A stretch of 26,520 bases of DNA from Gammaproteobacteria bacterium (GCA_020444765.1 JAGRHW010000005.1:1-26520); one strand, 5' to 3'; counted from the stretch's first letter, positions 8,014-16,855 are shown. Translations and numbers: made by a program. The notes: a model not told the origin generated them from the sequence alone.

Positions 8014-11000
8014 CTAACCCGCCAATAAGCCCTGCATCCGCGTTTCCAGCCGTTTGATCGACACTTTTTCGCTGGTCCCCACGGTCTGGGCGAAAATCGA
8101 CACCCGTAATTCCTCGATCAACCAGCGGATTTCAAGACGTTGTTCCTCGTAGTCTTCCACATGCTCCAGATGTTTCGGCATTTGCTTGTAACGCTCCCAC
8201 AAGGGCAAAAATTCGGCCCGGCGCTTGCGGTCCTTGTCGGGCGCCTGGTCGATGGCATCGAGCCGCTTGTCGATAGCCTCCAGATACGCGGGCAGGCGGT
8301 TCAACCATCTGGGCGGCGTAGCGCTGACAAAGCCCTTGTACAACAAGGCCGAAAGCTGGTCCTGAATATCCGCCGCCGGTTCGATCCAACTGAGAGGAAT
8401 CGCGCCATCGAGCCGCTTGGAAACCGCCCGGTAACGCTCGAAAATCTGCGCCAGCTTGTTGCAAATCGTATTGGCGGTCAGCAGCAACTCTCCCCGCTGG
8501 TCGGCCAGAATCTGCAGAAACTGCTCCCGGCTCCGCACGAATGGCGCATCATCGACGCAGGTCTGATCTATCACCGCGTCGATAATATCGGTGGTAAGCT
8601 CCTCGCAGGAGCCGAACGGCGCAAATCTCAAACACAACTGCTGGATGCCCGGCAGCTTGCGACGCATGTATTTGACTTCCTCGGTCAGCACCTTTTTATA
8701 CAAGGCCCGCAAACCAAGACGCATCTCATGACGGGCAACCACTTCCGTGGCAAACAGACGTAATGCAATTTTGTCCCCTTCGTCCTTGAGCGCCGGATAA
8801 CCCTGCATGACGACACCGGCGTTTTCCAGCTCCACGGTCAGCGGTAAATCGCCGAAATTCCAGTCGCTGACGTCCTCGCGCTCGAAGCTGTTGCCGGTGG
8901 TTTGCGCGAGGCTTTCCTCGACGCGATCGGCATAGCGCTCCTGCAATTTGACGAGATTCCTGCCCTGCTCTAGCACCTGCCCTTTGCTGTCAATCAGGCG
9001 GAAATTCATCCGCAGGTGTTTCGGCAAGGCCGACAGCGACCAGGTATCCATCGGCACCTCGACCCCGCTCATGCGTTTGAGCTGCAGGGAGAACTCTCCC
9101 AGCAGCGATTTGTCGCCGACCTCCATACGCGCATGGCAATCACGCGCGACATCCGGCACCGGCACGAAATTACGCCGCAGGCTTTTCGGCAGTCGACGCA
9201 GCAATTCGATGAGTTTTTCCTCAAGCATGCCGGGCACCAGCCATTCGCACTGTTTGGAGGAAACGCGATTGATGATGGTCACCGGCACTGTCAGGGTAAC
9301 ACCATCGTCGTCGGCATCCGGATCAAAATGATAACTCAGCGGCAATACAACTCCGGAGAATTCCATATGATCCGGAAAATCCACCGGCGACAATCCACCG
9401 GCATCGTCGGACTGCAACAGAAGCTCACGGGTGTAAAACAGACCCTTCGGAAATTCCCGCTCATAGTCCTTGCGCCAGCTCTCGAACTGCGGCGTGCTGT
9501 AAATCCCTTCCGGCACGATTCCATCGTAAAAATAGTACAATGTCTGTGAGTCGACCACGATATCCCTGCGTCTGGATTTATCCTCCAGCGTCTGGACTTC
9601 GTCGAGCAGTTGCCGGTTGTGCAGAAAAAACGCCGCGCTGGAATTAAAATGCCCCTCCACCAGCGCCTCGCGAATAAAAATCTCGCGTGCTTCCTGCGGA
9701 TTGATCGGACCGTAGTTGACGCGTTTCTTCGGGTTGATTTCCAGCCCGTAAAGCGTCGACTTTTGATAGGCGCCGACCTGACCGCGCTTCTGCTGCCAGC
9801 GCGCGCCGAAATAACTGTATTTGAGCAGATGGCCCGACAGGGACTCAATCCACTCGGGCTTGATCATCGCCACGCCACGCGCATAGAGCTTCGTGGTTTC
9901 GCTGATTTCAGCGGCCATCAGCCATTTGGGGCCGGACTTGAATAATCCCGAGCCGGGGAAAATCGTTATTTTCCGGTTACGGGTGCCAAGATAAGCACTT
10001 TTGTCGTCCTTGACGGCCACATTGGCCAGCAAACCGCTCAGCAGAGCCCGGTGAATATTGTCGTATGCGGCCGACCGGTTATTGCCGCTAAATCCCTCCT
10101 GCCTGAGCATGGATTGCAATTGACGGCGCACCTCGCGCCATTCACGTATCCGCGGCCAGGACAGAAACCGTTGCCGGCACATTTTACGGAACTGGTTGTT
10201 CGACAGGCGTTTTCCCTGTACCTCAAGAAACTCCCAGAGGTTGAGCCAGGCGAGAAAATCCGACTGCCCATCGTTGAATTCCGCATGCATTTCATCGGCC
10301 GCCTGTTGTTTGTCCAGCGGACGTTCGCGCGGGTCCTGGACCGACAAGGCGCTGACGATGGTCAGCATTTCTTCCACGCAGCCTTCATCACGACCGCCGA
10401 ACAACATACGCGCGAGTCGCGGGTCGATCGGCAGGCGCGCCAGCGAACGGCCAAGCCTGGTCAGCTTGCGCTTGCCTTCGACCGCGCCGATTTCATGCAA
10501 TAACACATAGCCGTCATTGATGTATTTCATTTCCGGTGCTTCGACAAACGGAAAGTTCTCGACATGGCCGAGATGCATGACTTCCATCTGCAGAATGACC
10601 GAGGCGAGATTAGTGCGCAAAATCTCCGGCTCGGTAAACTCCGGACGCGAGGCAAAATCCTCTTCACTGTACAATCGCAGGCAGATGCCGGGCGCCTCAC
10701 GGCCACAGCGGCCCTTGCGCTGATTCGCCGAAGCCTGCGAAACCGGCTCGATCGGCAGCCGCTGGACCTTGCTGCGAACGCTGTAACGCGACACACGCGC
10801 CAGCCCGAAGTCGACCACATAACGGATGCCCGGCACGGTCAGGGATGTTTCGGCGACATTGGTCGCAAGCACGATACGTCTTTGCCCGTGCGCGGCGAAA
10901 ATCCGGTTTTGCTCGGCCGTCGACAGACGCGCAAACAGCGGCAGAACTTCACTGCCCCGCAAACGTTTGCTGTGGGTTATTTTTTTACCGAGATACGCCG

Positions 11001-11916
11001 CATGCTCACGAATCTCGCGCTCACCCGGTAGAAACACCAGAATATCCCCGCCACCTTCAGCCGCCAGCTCCTCACAGGCTTGTAATAATGCGGCTGTCTC
11101 CTCGACACTGTCCTCGTCGTCGGCGGAAAACTCCTCGAGCGGCCGGTAACGCAGTTCAACCGGCCAGGTCCGGCCCTCGACCATAATGATCGGCGCATTA
11201 TCGAAATGCCTGGAAAAACGTTGCGGATCGATGGTCGCCGACGTGACAATCAGTTTCAGATCGGGCCGGCGCGGCAGCAATTGCTTGAGATAGCCGAGCA
11301 GAAAGTCGATATTCAGCGAACGTTCGTGCGCCTCGTCGATAATCAGCGTGTCGTACTGATCGAGATACGGATCACTTTGAATCTCGGCGAGCAGAATACC
11401 GTCAGTCATCAGCTTGACCCGGGTCTCGGCCGAGACTCGGTCATTGAAGCGGATCTTGAAGCCGACCAGTTGTCCGGTTTCGCTGTTCAGCTCCTCGGCA
11501 ATCCGCGACGTCACGCTGCGCGCTGCCAGACGGCGGGGTTGCGTATGGCCGATTATGCCAGCCACACCGCGCCCGAGTTCCAGACAGATTTTGGGAATTT
11601 GCGTGGTTTTGCCGGAGCCTGTTTCACCGCAGATAATCGTTACCTGATGTTGCTCAATGGCCCGCAGAATCGTCTCGCGCTTCTGCACCACCGGCAAATC
11701 CTGTGGGTACGACGGTTGCGGCCGGTTTGCCTGTCGCTGCTGACGGATGCCGACGGACGTGGCGATATCGGCTAGCAGTTTTTCCAGGACGTCCGGCTTG
11801 AGAGTCCGGGATTTTTGCTGATTGCTGATCTGCCGCAGCCGCTTACGCAGACGATGCTGCTCGGCGCGCATGCACAGATCAATCTGTTGGTGGATTTTGG
11901 CGGCCTCGAAATACAT
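8014..11916 (-). CDS. hrpA: ATP-dependent RNA helicase HrpA
   Basis: A DEAH-box helicase of 1300 residues from ATG 11916, the same length as E. coli HrpA. A TTG codon directly upstream could also start it. Visible motifs are Walker A GETGSGKTT (about residue 97-105), DEAHERSLN, the SAT motif TSATID and motif VI QRKGRCGRE. These are followed by the HA2/OB-fold region and the long HrpA-specific C-terminal domain. The surrounding words (GHTQPRRLAARSV, KLMTDGILLAEIQ, SLNIDFLLGYLK) closely match HrpA. The family remodels RNA and is linked to mRNA processing and rescue of stalled ribosomes. The gene starts 30 nt after the SPOR gene stop with no strong ribosome-binding site, so it is probably co-transcribed and coupled. 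Confidence 0.97.
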   Translation of the reverse strand: MYFEAAKIHQQIDLCMRAEQHRLRKRLRQISNQQKSRTLKPDVLEKLLADIATSVGIRQQRQANRPQPSYPQDLPVVQKRETILRAIEQHQVTIICGETGSGKTTQIPKICLELGRGVAGIIGHTQPRRLAARSVTSRIAEELNSETGQLVGFKIRFNDRVSAETRVKLMTDGILLAEIQSDPYLDQYDTLIIDEAHERSLNIDFLLGYLKQLLPRRPDLKLIVTSATIDPQRFSRHFDNAPIIMVEGRTWPVELRYRPLEEFSADDEDSVEETAALLQACEELAAEGGGDILVFLPGEREIREHAAYLGKKITHSKRLRGSEVLPLFARLSTAEQNRIFAAHGQRRIVLATNVAETSLTVPGIRYVVDFGLARVSRYSVRSKVQRLPIEPVSQASANQRKGRCGREAPGICLRLYSEEDFASRPEFTEPEILRTNLASVILQMEVMHLGHVENFPFVEAPEMKYINDGYVLLHEIGAVEGKRKLTRLGRSLARLPIDPRLARMLFGGRDEGCVEEMLTIVSALSVQDPRERPLDKQQAADEMHAEFNDGQSDFLAWLNLWEFLEVQGKRLSNNQFRKMCRQRFLSWPRIREWREVRRQLQSMLRQEGFSGNNRSAAYDNIHRALLSGLLANVAVKDDKSAYLGTRNRKITIFPGSGLFKSGPKWLMAAEISETTKLYARGVAMIKPEWIESLSGHLLKYSYFGARWQQKRGQVGAYQKSTLYGLEINPKKRVNYGPINPQEAREIFIREALVEGHFNSSAAFFLHNRQLLDEVQTLEDKSRRRDIVVDSQTLYYFYDGIVPEGIYSTPQFESWRKDYEREFPKGLFYTRELLLQSDDAGGLSPVDFPDHMEFSGVVLPLSYHFDPDADDDGVTLTVPVTIINRVSSKQCEWLVPGMLEEKLIELLRRLPKSLRRNFVPVPDVARDCHARMEVGDKSLLGEFSLQLKRMSGVEVPMDTWSLSALPKHLRMNFRLIDSKGQVLEQGRNLVKLQERYADRVEESLAQTTGNSFEREDVSDWNFGDLPLTVELENAGVVMQGYPALKDEGDKIALRLFATEVVARHEMRLGLRALYKKVLTEEVKYMRRKLPGIQQLCLRFAPFGSCEELTTDIIDAVIDQTCVDDAPFVRSREQFLQILADQRGELLLTANTICNKLAQIFERYRAVSKRLDGAIPLSWIEPAADIQDQLSALLYKGFVSATPPRWLNRLPAYLEAIDKRLDAIDQAPDKDRKRRAEFLPLWERYKQMPKHLEHVEDYEEQRLEIRWLIEELRVSIFAQTVGTSEKVSIKRLETRMQGLLAG

Positions 11917-11946
11917 CAAGGCATTGTCGGCATCAGGCGCTAAAGG

Positions 11947-12516
11947 TCAACCTTTAACGCGCAAAACCATGTAACTGATGCCGCGGCTTTGCAGGGAATC
12001 CCTGGCGTTTTGCAGATCGGATTTATCGTAATACGGGCCAAGCCGCACACGGTGATGCAACTTGCCGTCTTTTTCGAAAGGTTTGATAAAGGCGTCCAGT
12101 CCACTCAACAACAGCTTGGCACGCATTTTTTCCGCATCGGCCTGCTGACTGAAAGAACCGGCTTGCAGAAAGTAAGCCTCGGAAGCGTAACTGGCCGGTA
12201 CTTCGAGCACATCTTTTTTCTCCAGCGGCCTGACCTCGACCGGCTCGACGCGGGAGCGAAACCTTGGCACACTGGGGCGATAATCATCATCCTCGACATC
12301 GGCAGTCTCGGATTTCAGGCCCGGCAACAGGCTGTAAAACTCGAAACCCGACGCGGACGAACGGAAATTGTCCGCACTGCGCCCGCTGTAATCGCTGCTG
12401 GGTTCATAGCCCGGCAGGTTGGCCAGCAACAAAACGAAGCCGAACAAAAACCCGATCAGACAACCGAGCGACAGCAAAATAAAATTATTGTTCGGCGTTT
12501 TTTTCGCGTCAGCCAT
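11947..12516 (-). CDS. SPOR-domain inner-membrane protein
   Basis: A 189-residue protein with one N-terminal membrane segment (about residues 14-36), a polar low-complexity linker and a C-terminal SPOR domain (about 112-187). The SPOR domain begins YFLQAGSFSQQADAEKMRA and contains VRLGPYYDKSDLQNARDSL. SPOR domains bind denuded peptidoglycan at the division septum, as in FtsN and DedD, so this protein probably acts at the septum or the cell wall. In other Gammaproteobacteria a SPOR protein often lies near priA and argS. Here priA is close but argS is absent. It is not long enough or clear enough to be called FtsN. Confidence 0.85.
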   Translation of the reverse strand: MADAKKTPNNNFILLSLGCLIGFLFGFVLLLANLPGYEPSSDYSGRSADNFRSSASGFEFYSLLPGLKSETADVEDDDYRPSVPRFRSRVEPVEVRPLEKKDVLEVPASYASEAYFLQAGSFSQQADAEKMRAKLLLSGLDAFIKPFEKDGKLHHRVRLGPYYDKSDLQNARDSLQSRGISYMVLRVKG

Positions 12517-12867
12517 CTATTCGGTCCAGACCGGAAATTTTGTGCAACGATTCCCGCAACAGGCCTGCTGAAATAACTTCAGACTGCACTGACAAATACC
12601 AGCCATGCGTTCCCCGGCGAAAATCATTCTTGCAACCCGTATCATGAGTTGTATTAAAAAACTCCTCACACACCACACTGCCAGTGCGCTTAACGGATTC
12701 AGTTCTTAGTATTTAGTGCATTTGAAAAAACTAGCAAGGACGATACGGTATTATTTTGGAAATATTCCCGGCAGGCCGGGCAAACCCGCATCTGCTAGCA
12801 GATGACTGGAAAAAGTTAAGAGAAAATTTGTTGTTTATTCGGCAACTTTTTGTAACGTCGGAATTGT
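12517..12867. other. 351-bp gap upstream of the SPOR-hrpA operon
   Basis: I see no gene here. The gap probably holds the promoter of the leftward SPOR-hrpA operon and the end of the SGNH transcript. It contains a weak hairpin (CCCGG/CCGGG around 12769-12782) and, just beside it, a perfect 16-bp palindrome at 12789-12804. No T-tract makes a convincing terminator. The segment 12640-12760 is A/T-rich compared with the genes. Confidence 0.4.
12789..12804. repeat. Perfect 16-bp palindrome CATCTGCTAGCAGATG
   Basis: Both halves (CATCTGCT / AGCAGATG) match without error and without a spacer. It lies about 65 bp past the SGNH gene stop and about 270 bp upstream of the SPOR gene start. It could be an operator for a dimeric regulator or part of a termination structure. 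No regulator gene lies beside it. Confidence 0.5.
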
Positions 12868-13686
12868 TTACTTCAAAACACCGGCAGCAATCATCGCGTC
12901 CATCCATTTTTGCGCCATCAGCTCCTCGCCGGAGGCATTCGGATGCACGCCGTCGTAGGTGTTTGCATCGACGCTGAAGCCACTGGCCTGATCAACCACG
13001 AACAACGGCGACTCCGCCGATGAAAGCGCCGGCAGCGTACTGGCAATCGCATTGCGCAGGCTCTCGATTTCATTCTCCTTGTAGCTGGCCGGAATCGGCT
13101 CGGCGACGAACACCACGACGTGCGGGTTTTTGGCGCGCAGGCGGCCGACCAGGGTCTGCAGCTCGGTGACGGTTTCATCGATGTCATCGCCTTTGAACAT
13201 ATCGTTGGTGCCCAGGTGCATTAATACAACATCTGGTATATAGCCGGTCAGCCAGTCGTCGATTTCCGCAAGCACTTCCTCGGCCTTCCAGCCCCAGTGC
13301 CCATCATGATCGCGGTCGAAGGCCTGACCCTGGTAGTCGGGCCAAACCGGATCGCCCTGAAAGTTGCCGTCGATAGAGCCGACCAGATCGATCGCGACGC
13401 CGGTATCGACGAGCATTTTCCAGAGTGGATAACGGTAACTCCGATGCGATTCGTCGCCCTGGGTGATGGAGTCACCAAGTGGCAGTATCCTCAGGGCCGC
13501 GGACAGCGGAACATTGCTCTCGCTATCCTGCGGATTAGTGTCCGTCGGCTGCTGCTCGCCACTGACCGGCGGCACGACAGTCTCCGGCGAGCCGTCGGAT
13601 TTGTTGTCGCAGCCCGTGCAGCCGACCAGCGTCAGCAGCATCGCCAGGATTAAAAGAAATCTACCGGATCCACATCGATCGACCAT
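12868..13686 (-). CDS. SGNH/GDSL hydrolase lipoprotein (CE3-like esterase)
   Basis: A 272-residue lipoprotein if it starts at ATG 13686. The N-terminus has a positive and then hydrophobic stretch (FLLILAMLLTLVGC) with lipobox LVGC at residues 20-23, followed by a polar linker, so it is an outer- or inner-membrane-anchored lipoprotein. The SGNH blocks are clear: LPLGDSITQG (Ser73), HLGTNDM (block III, Asn161) and YDGVHPN (Asp245 and His248). The segment SYRYPLWKML and the GHWGW stretch resemble carbohydrate esterase family 3, so deacetylation of a polysaccharide is plausible. The same frame continues upstream into priA with no stop, but the lipoprotein signal in mid-frame shows that it is a separate gene. 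It overlaps the true priA stop by 37 bp. Confidence 0.8.
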   Translation of the reverse strand: MVDRCGSGRFLLILAMLLTLVGCTGCDNKSDGSPETVVPPVSGEQQPTDTNPQDSESNVPLSAALRILPLGDSITQGDESHRSYRYPLWKMLVDTGVAIDLVGSIDGNFQGDPVWPDYQGQAFDRDHDGHWGWKAEEVLAEIDDWLTGYIPDVVLMHLGTNDMFKGDDIDETVTELQTLVGRLRAKNPHVVVFVAEPIPASYKENEIESLRNAIASTLPALSSAESPLFVVDQASGFSVDANTYDGVHPNASGEELMAQKWMDAMIAAGVLK

Positions 13687-15861
13687 CTGACTTTTCTCGC
13701 TTGCCTGTCGGTTTCCAGCACCTGCCGGATATGGGTTAATAAGCGGTTGAGCGCCCGGCGCTCCGCTTGACTGAAACATCAGCTGATGCCGGTAGCGACC
13801 GCCCATGCGTTCCATCGGCGCCACCACCGGCCCAAAAATCATTACCTGCCCGCCGATCACCGGCTCGGTCAGCCAGGGCTTAGCCATGTCGGCCAGATAA
13901 CGCAGGAATTCACGCGACAAACCGCGATCGGTGGATTCCGCCCGCAACAAGGCGACATGGGAATACGGCGGCAGCTCCGCGGCATTGCGTTCACTCAGTG
14001 CGGCACGGGCAAACGCATCATACCCGTCGCTGATCAGCAACCTCAACAATTCGTGCTCGGGATTACGGGTCTGTATAAGGACTTCACCACGGCGCTCGGC
14101 ACGCCCGGCCCGGCCGGCCACCTGGGTGATCAGCTGGCCCATTTGTTCCAGGGAACGAAAGTCGGTACCGAACAGGCCGCGATCCGCATCCAGAATACCG
14201 ACCAGCGTCACACCGGGAAAATGATGCCCCTTGGCCAGCATCTGGGTGCCGACCAGAATATCCGACTCGCCGCTGACGGCGGCCTGCAATTGTTTTTCGA
14301 GTTCGCCCTTGCGACGGGTGGTATCACGGTCGATACGCGCGATGCGCGAGTCCGGAAAATGTGCCGCCAGTGCGTTTTCGATACGTTCCGAGCCCTGCCC
14401 GACCTTGTCGAACTCTGTAGAACCGCAACTCTCGCAAGCAGTAGGCAGCGGCCGTTCCGAGCCACAATGATGACAACGCAGACGATTGCTGGCAGCATGT
14501 ACCGTCATATGCGCATCACAGCGCGGGCAGTCAGCGGTCGCCCCGCAATCGGCGCAGATCAGCACCGGCGCAAAGCCACGGCGGTTGATAAAGATCAGCA
14601 CCTGACCACCGGCCTGCCGGTGCCGTGCGATCTCCTCCAGCAGGCGGCCGGACAGACCTTCTTCCATTTTACGCCGCCGCACGTCGAGCAGCCCGATGGT
14701 CGGCGGTTCGGCCTTGCCGGCACGTTGCCGCAAACGCAATTCGATAAAACGTTTTTGCTGGACATTGAACAATGACTCCAGCGAGGGCGTCGCACTGCCG
14801 AGCACGATCGGCACATCGGCGTTGCGGGCCCGCACCAGCGCCAGGTCACGCGCATTGTAGCGAAACCCGTCCTGCTGCTTGAGCGAGGCATCGTGCTCTT
14901 CGTCGACAATAATCAGCCCGAGCCGCGGCATCGGGGTAAACACCGATGAACGGGTACCGATCACGACATCCGCCTCGCCTCTGGCTGCGCTCAGCCAGTT
15001 GGCCGCGCGTTGCGAGTCGTTCAGGCCGGAATGCAGTGTCACAAAGGAACACGACAAACGCCGTTTGAAGCGTTCCAGCAATTGCGGAGTCAGGCTGATT
15101 TCCGGCACCATGACCAGCACCTGCCGCCCCTCGGCGGCCAGTTGCTCGGCGACCTGCAAATAGACTTCGGTCTTGCCGCTGCCGGTGACGCCATTAAGCA
15201 GAAACGGCTGAAAGCGGCGGCTGGCGAGAATCGTTTCGACGGCCTGCTTCTGCTCCTCATGCAAAAGCGGCGCGTCGGCGTCGGGCGTGGCTTTTTCCGG
15301 CAACAGGCGGTGTTCGCACACCTCGACAAAGCCTTTGTCGACCAACGCTTTTACCGCCGCCCGCCAGCCACTGGAAACTTCCGCCAGCCTGGCTGCGTTG
15401 AGCCCGGGTTCAGCGGCGGTCAGCAAAAGCGCGAAGATCTGCTTTTGCAGCTTCGCCCGCGCCAACAGCGATTCGTCAGCCTGTCGTTCCGGCACTAGCC
15501 GGTAAAAGGTCTCGACCGGTAACTCGGCCTCGACATCACGACGCAATAAGGCAGGCAGAGCCGTCGCCAGCACCTCGCCGATCGGATAGACATAATAACG
15601 GCTCGCCCAGCTCAGCAGTTCGAGGATCTCGCCGCTCAACAGCGCCTGCCGGTCGATGACTTTTTCGATATCGCGCAGGCGTTCCGCCGGCACCTCGCTT
15701 GTGTCGCTGGTGCCGAGCACCAAACCGACCAAGCGCTTGTTGGCAAACGGAACACAAACACGCGCGCCCGCCGGCGGAACCGGAGTGCCGATCGGAAGCC
15801 GATAGTCAAATGACCTGGTCAGCGGCGATGGAATTGCCACCTGAACGATGGAGTCCGGCAT
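13650..15861 (-). CDS. priA: Primosomal replication restart helicase PriA, apparent frameshift near 3' end
   Basis: PriA reloads the replisome at stalled forks. From ATG 15861 (AGGA ribosome-binding site upstream) the frame shows the N-terminal DNA-binding domain, Walker A GVTGSGKT (224-231), DEEHD (320-324), and the zinc-binding cysteine array (CADCGATADCPRC, then CHHCG, then CESCG, about 436-480). The C-terminal GGRYRHQLMFQSS ends near residue 699. After that the frame reads into an unrelated sequence. Another frame of the same strand gives ERRALNRLL and then RKVRWSIDVDPVDFF with stop TAA at 13652-13650, the expected PriA C-terminus. Removing one G of the GG at 13763-13764 joins them into a protein of about 736 residues, the normal PriA length. 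This is either a sequencing/assembly error or a real mutation. Confidence 0.93.
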
Positions 15862-15996
15862 CTGTGTCCTGAGAGTCTGTTGCGGGAAAGACCTGCACCC
15901 TGGGTGCAGTTATCAGGACCGGAAGTGTAGCCAACAAACAGATGCGAACCAATGACGTCGGGAAAAAAGCCGATTGCGTAGTTCAGTCGAACAAAC

Positions 15997-16005
15997 TGTG
16001 GATAA
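15997..16005 (-). promoter_or_regulatory. DnaA box TTATCCACA
   Basis: TGTGGATAA on the + strand is the exact reverse complement of the consensus TTATCCACA. A partial copy (TGTGGAAGA) follows at 16009. It lies 136 bp upstream of the priA start. Confidence 0.55.
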
Positions 16006-16186
16006 GTCTGTGGAAGAAGGATCAGCCTTTTTTGTAATGCAGCAAAAGCGGGGAGATTGCAAGTGCTTCCCTTAATTTGCAGAAATTTTTTTTCTTGTTT
16101 AATTTCAGAAAGTTAATTGATTATTCCAGGAGAACACTTCGTCATCTACGCTAAAATATTTTTTATTTCAAGTCTTGACAGAACCG

Positions 16187-16195
16187 TGTGTATAA
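16187..16195 (-). promoter_or_regulatory. DnaA box TTATACACA
   Basis: TGTGTATAA on the + strand fits the consensus TTATNCACA in reverse. It sits inside the A/T-rich core, next to a run of eight A residues. Confidence 0.45.
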
Positions 16196-16231
16196 AAAAA
16201 ATTCAAAGTCGATAATTCCTACAAAAAACGG

Positions 16232-16268
16232 AAAAAATTCGCCTGTTTTTTGACGAATTGTTTTTTTT
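16232..16268 (-). terminator. A/T-rich hairpin, possible second terminator of the che operon
   Basis: AATTCG (16236-16241) pairs with CGAATT (16254-16259), flanked by A and T runs. Read on the minus strand the stem is followed by TTTT, as in a weak intrinsic terminator. It lies 27 bp beyond the GC-rich hairpin at 16295-16319. Confidence 0.35.
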
Positions 16269-16275
16269 ATCCACA
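16267..16275 (+). promoter_or_regulatory. DnaA box TTATCCACA
   Basis: This is an exact consensus match directly after a run of T residues, in the opposite orientation to the other two boxes. It overlaps the end of the T-run of the A/T-rich inverted repeat at 16232-16268. Confidence 0.55.
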
Positions 16276-16294
16276 GGCAATAAAACGCATCAGC

Positions 16295-16319
16295 GCAGAG
16301 GCGTCAACAACGCCTCTGC
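16295..16319 (-). terminator. Hairpin terminator of the che operon
   Basis: GCAGAGGCGT (16295-16304) and ACGCCTCTGC (16310-16319) form a perfect 10-bp stem with a 5-nt loop, starting 28 bp after the last che-operon stop codon in the direction of transcription. A short GTTTTATT follows about 10 nt later, so the T-tract is displaced and termination strength is uncertain. Confidence 0.6.
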
Positions 16320-16346
16320 CGCTCTATCGGCCCGGCGATCAGCACT

Positions 16347-16829
16347 TCAGGTCGCTACGAACGACAATTTCCCCGAACCATAACCGTCAATCTTGACCTG
16401 AAATCCGGCCTTGGCCAGGGTGCCCGACAGCATTCCGGTAACCGTTTCCGGCGCCTCGTCGGGTGTACCGTAAGTCTTGTCCAGGCGTAAATGCGGTGTC
16501 TTACTGCTCATAAACAAACGCGAGCAAATGTTCATCACCTCGTTCAAGTTACTCAACATCATCTCCGAGAAGTCGCCATTATTCGCAGCCTCCTCCGCAC
16601 CCGCTTTAGGGATTTTTGTCAGTGCGCCACCGGCATAGGCGGTAAATGGAAAATCGCAGGTACAGGCACAAACCGGCTGATCGTTATCATCGATGTAAAC
16701 CGCCACCCGCGTTTTACTGCCGGCGTCGGTGGACAAAACGTCGGACTCCTCAACATCAATTTCGCCGTCATACAGCATGCCCAGCATTTGCTGCACTTCG
16801 AGTTTTTTCGGGATAATAAAATTCGACAT
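16347..16829 (-). CDS. CheX-like protein at the end of the che operon (putative CheY phosphatase)
   Basis: A 160-residue soluble protein with a good ribosome-binding site (GGGAG) before ATG 16829. It is 26 bp downstream of cheY. A central helix reads LNEVMNICSRLF (95-106), giving the ExxN pattern (Glu97, Asn100) that marks the active helix of CheC/CheX/FliY phosphatases, and it is preceded by a hydrophobic beta region (DFPFTAYAGGAL) as in CheX. The match is short, so this is an inference. Its place directly after cheY, in an operon lacking cheZ, fits a role in removing phosphate from CheY. Otherwise it is a conserved chemotaxis-linked protein of unknown function. Confidence 0.6.
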   Translation of the reverse strand: MSNFIIPKKLEVQQMLGMLYDGEIDVEESDVLSTDAGSKTRVAVYIDDNDQPVCACTCDFPFTAYAGGALTKIPKAGAEEAANNGDFSEMMLSNLNEVMNICSRLFMSSKTPHLRLDKTYGTPDEAPETVTGMLSGTLAKAGFQVKIDGYGSGKLSFVAT

Positions 16830-16855
16830 GGTTGACTCCCTTTGCCCCCTGACCG

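Larger units (their letters stand above)
15862..16346. other. 485-bp A/T-rich gap between the che operon and priA
   Basis: No gene is seen. The gap holds, from priA outward, a hyphenated palindrome CTGCACCC-T-GGGTGCAG at 15893-15909 in the priA upstream region, three consensus DnaA boxes (15997, 16187, 16267), a very A/T-rich core (about 16075-16270) and two hairpins that probably end the che operon (16232-16268 and 16295-16319). The priA promoter must lie here, but I could not pick one with confidence. Confidence 0.6.

Noticed and set aside
12756..12977. Small plus-strand frame in the gap before the SGNH gene
   Set aside because: It runs into the antisense of the SGNH gene and ends in an Arg-rich low-complexity tail, so it is probably not translated.
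13786..14775. Plus-strand frame (329 codons) opposite priA
   Set aside because: The composition follows the antisense of PriA and no protein family is recognised.
12868..15861. A real PriA-SGNH fusion enzyme of 997 residues
   Set aside because: The true PriA C-terminus is present in another frame and the lipoprotein signal lies in the middle of the long frame. Two overlapping genes with a frameshift explain the sequence better.
15862..16346. Chromosomal origin oriC
   Set aside because: The DnaA boxes and A/T richness are suggestive, but there are only three boxes, no dnaA/dnaN/gidA neighbours, and part of the A/T-rich segment is explained by terminators. It is kept as a DnaA-box cluster only.
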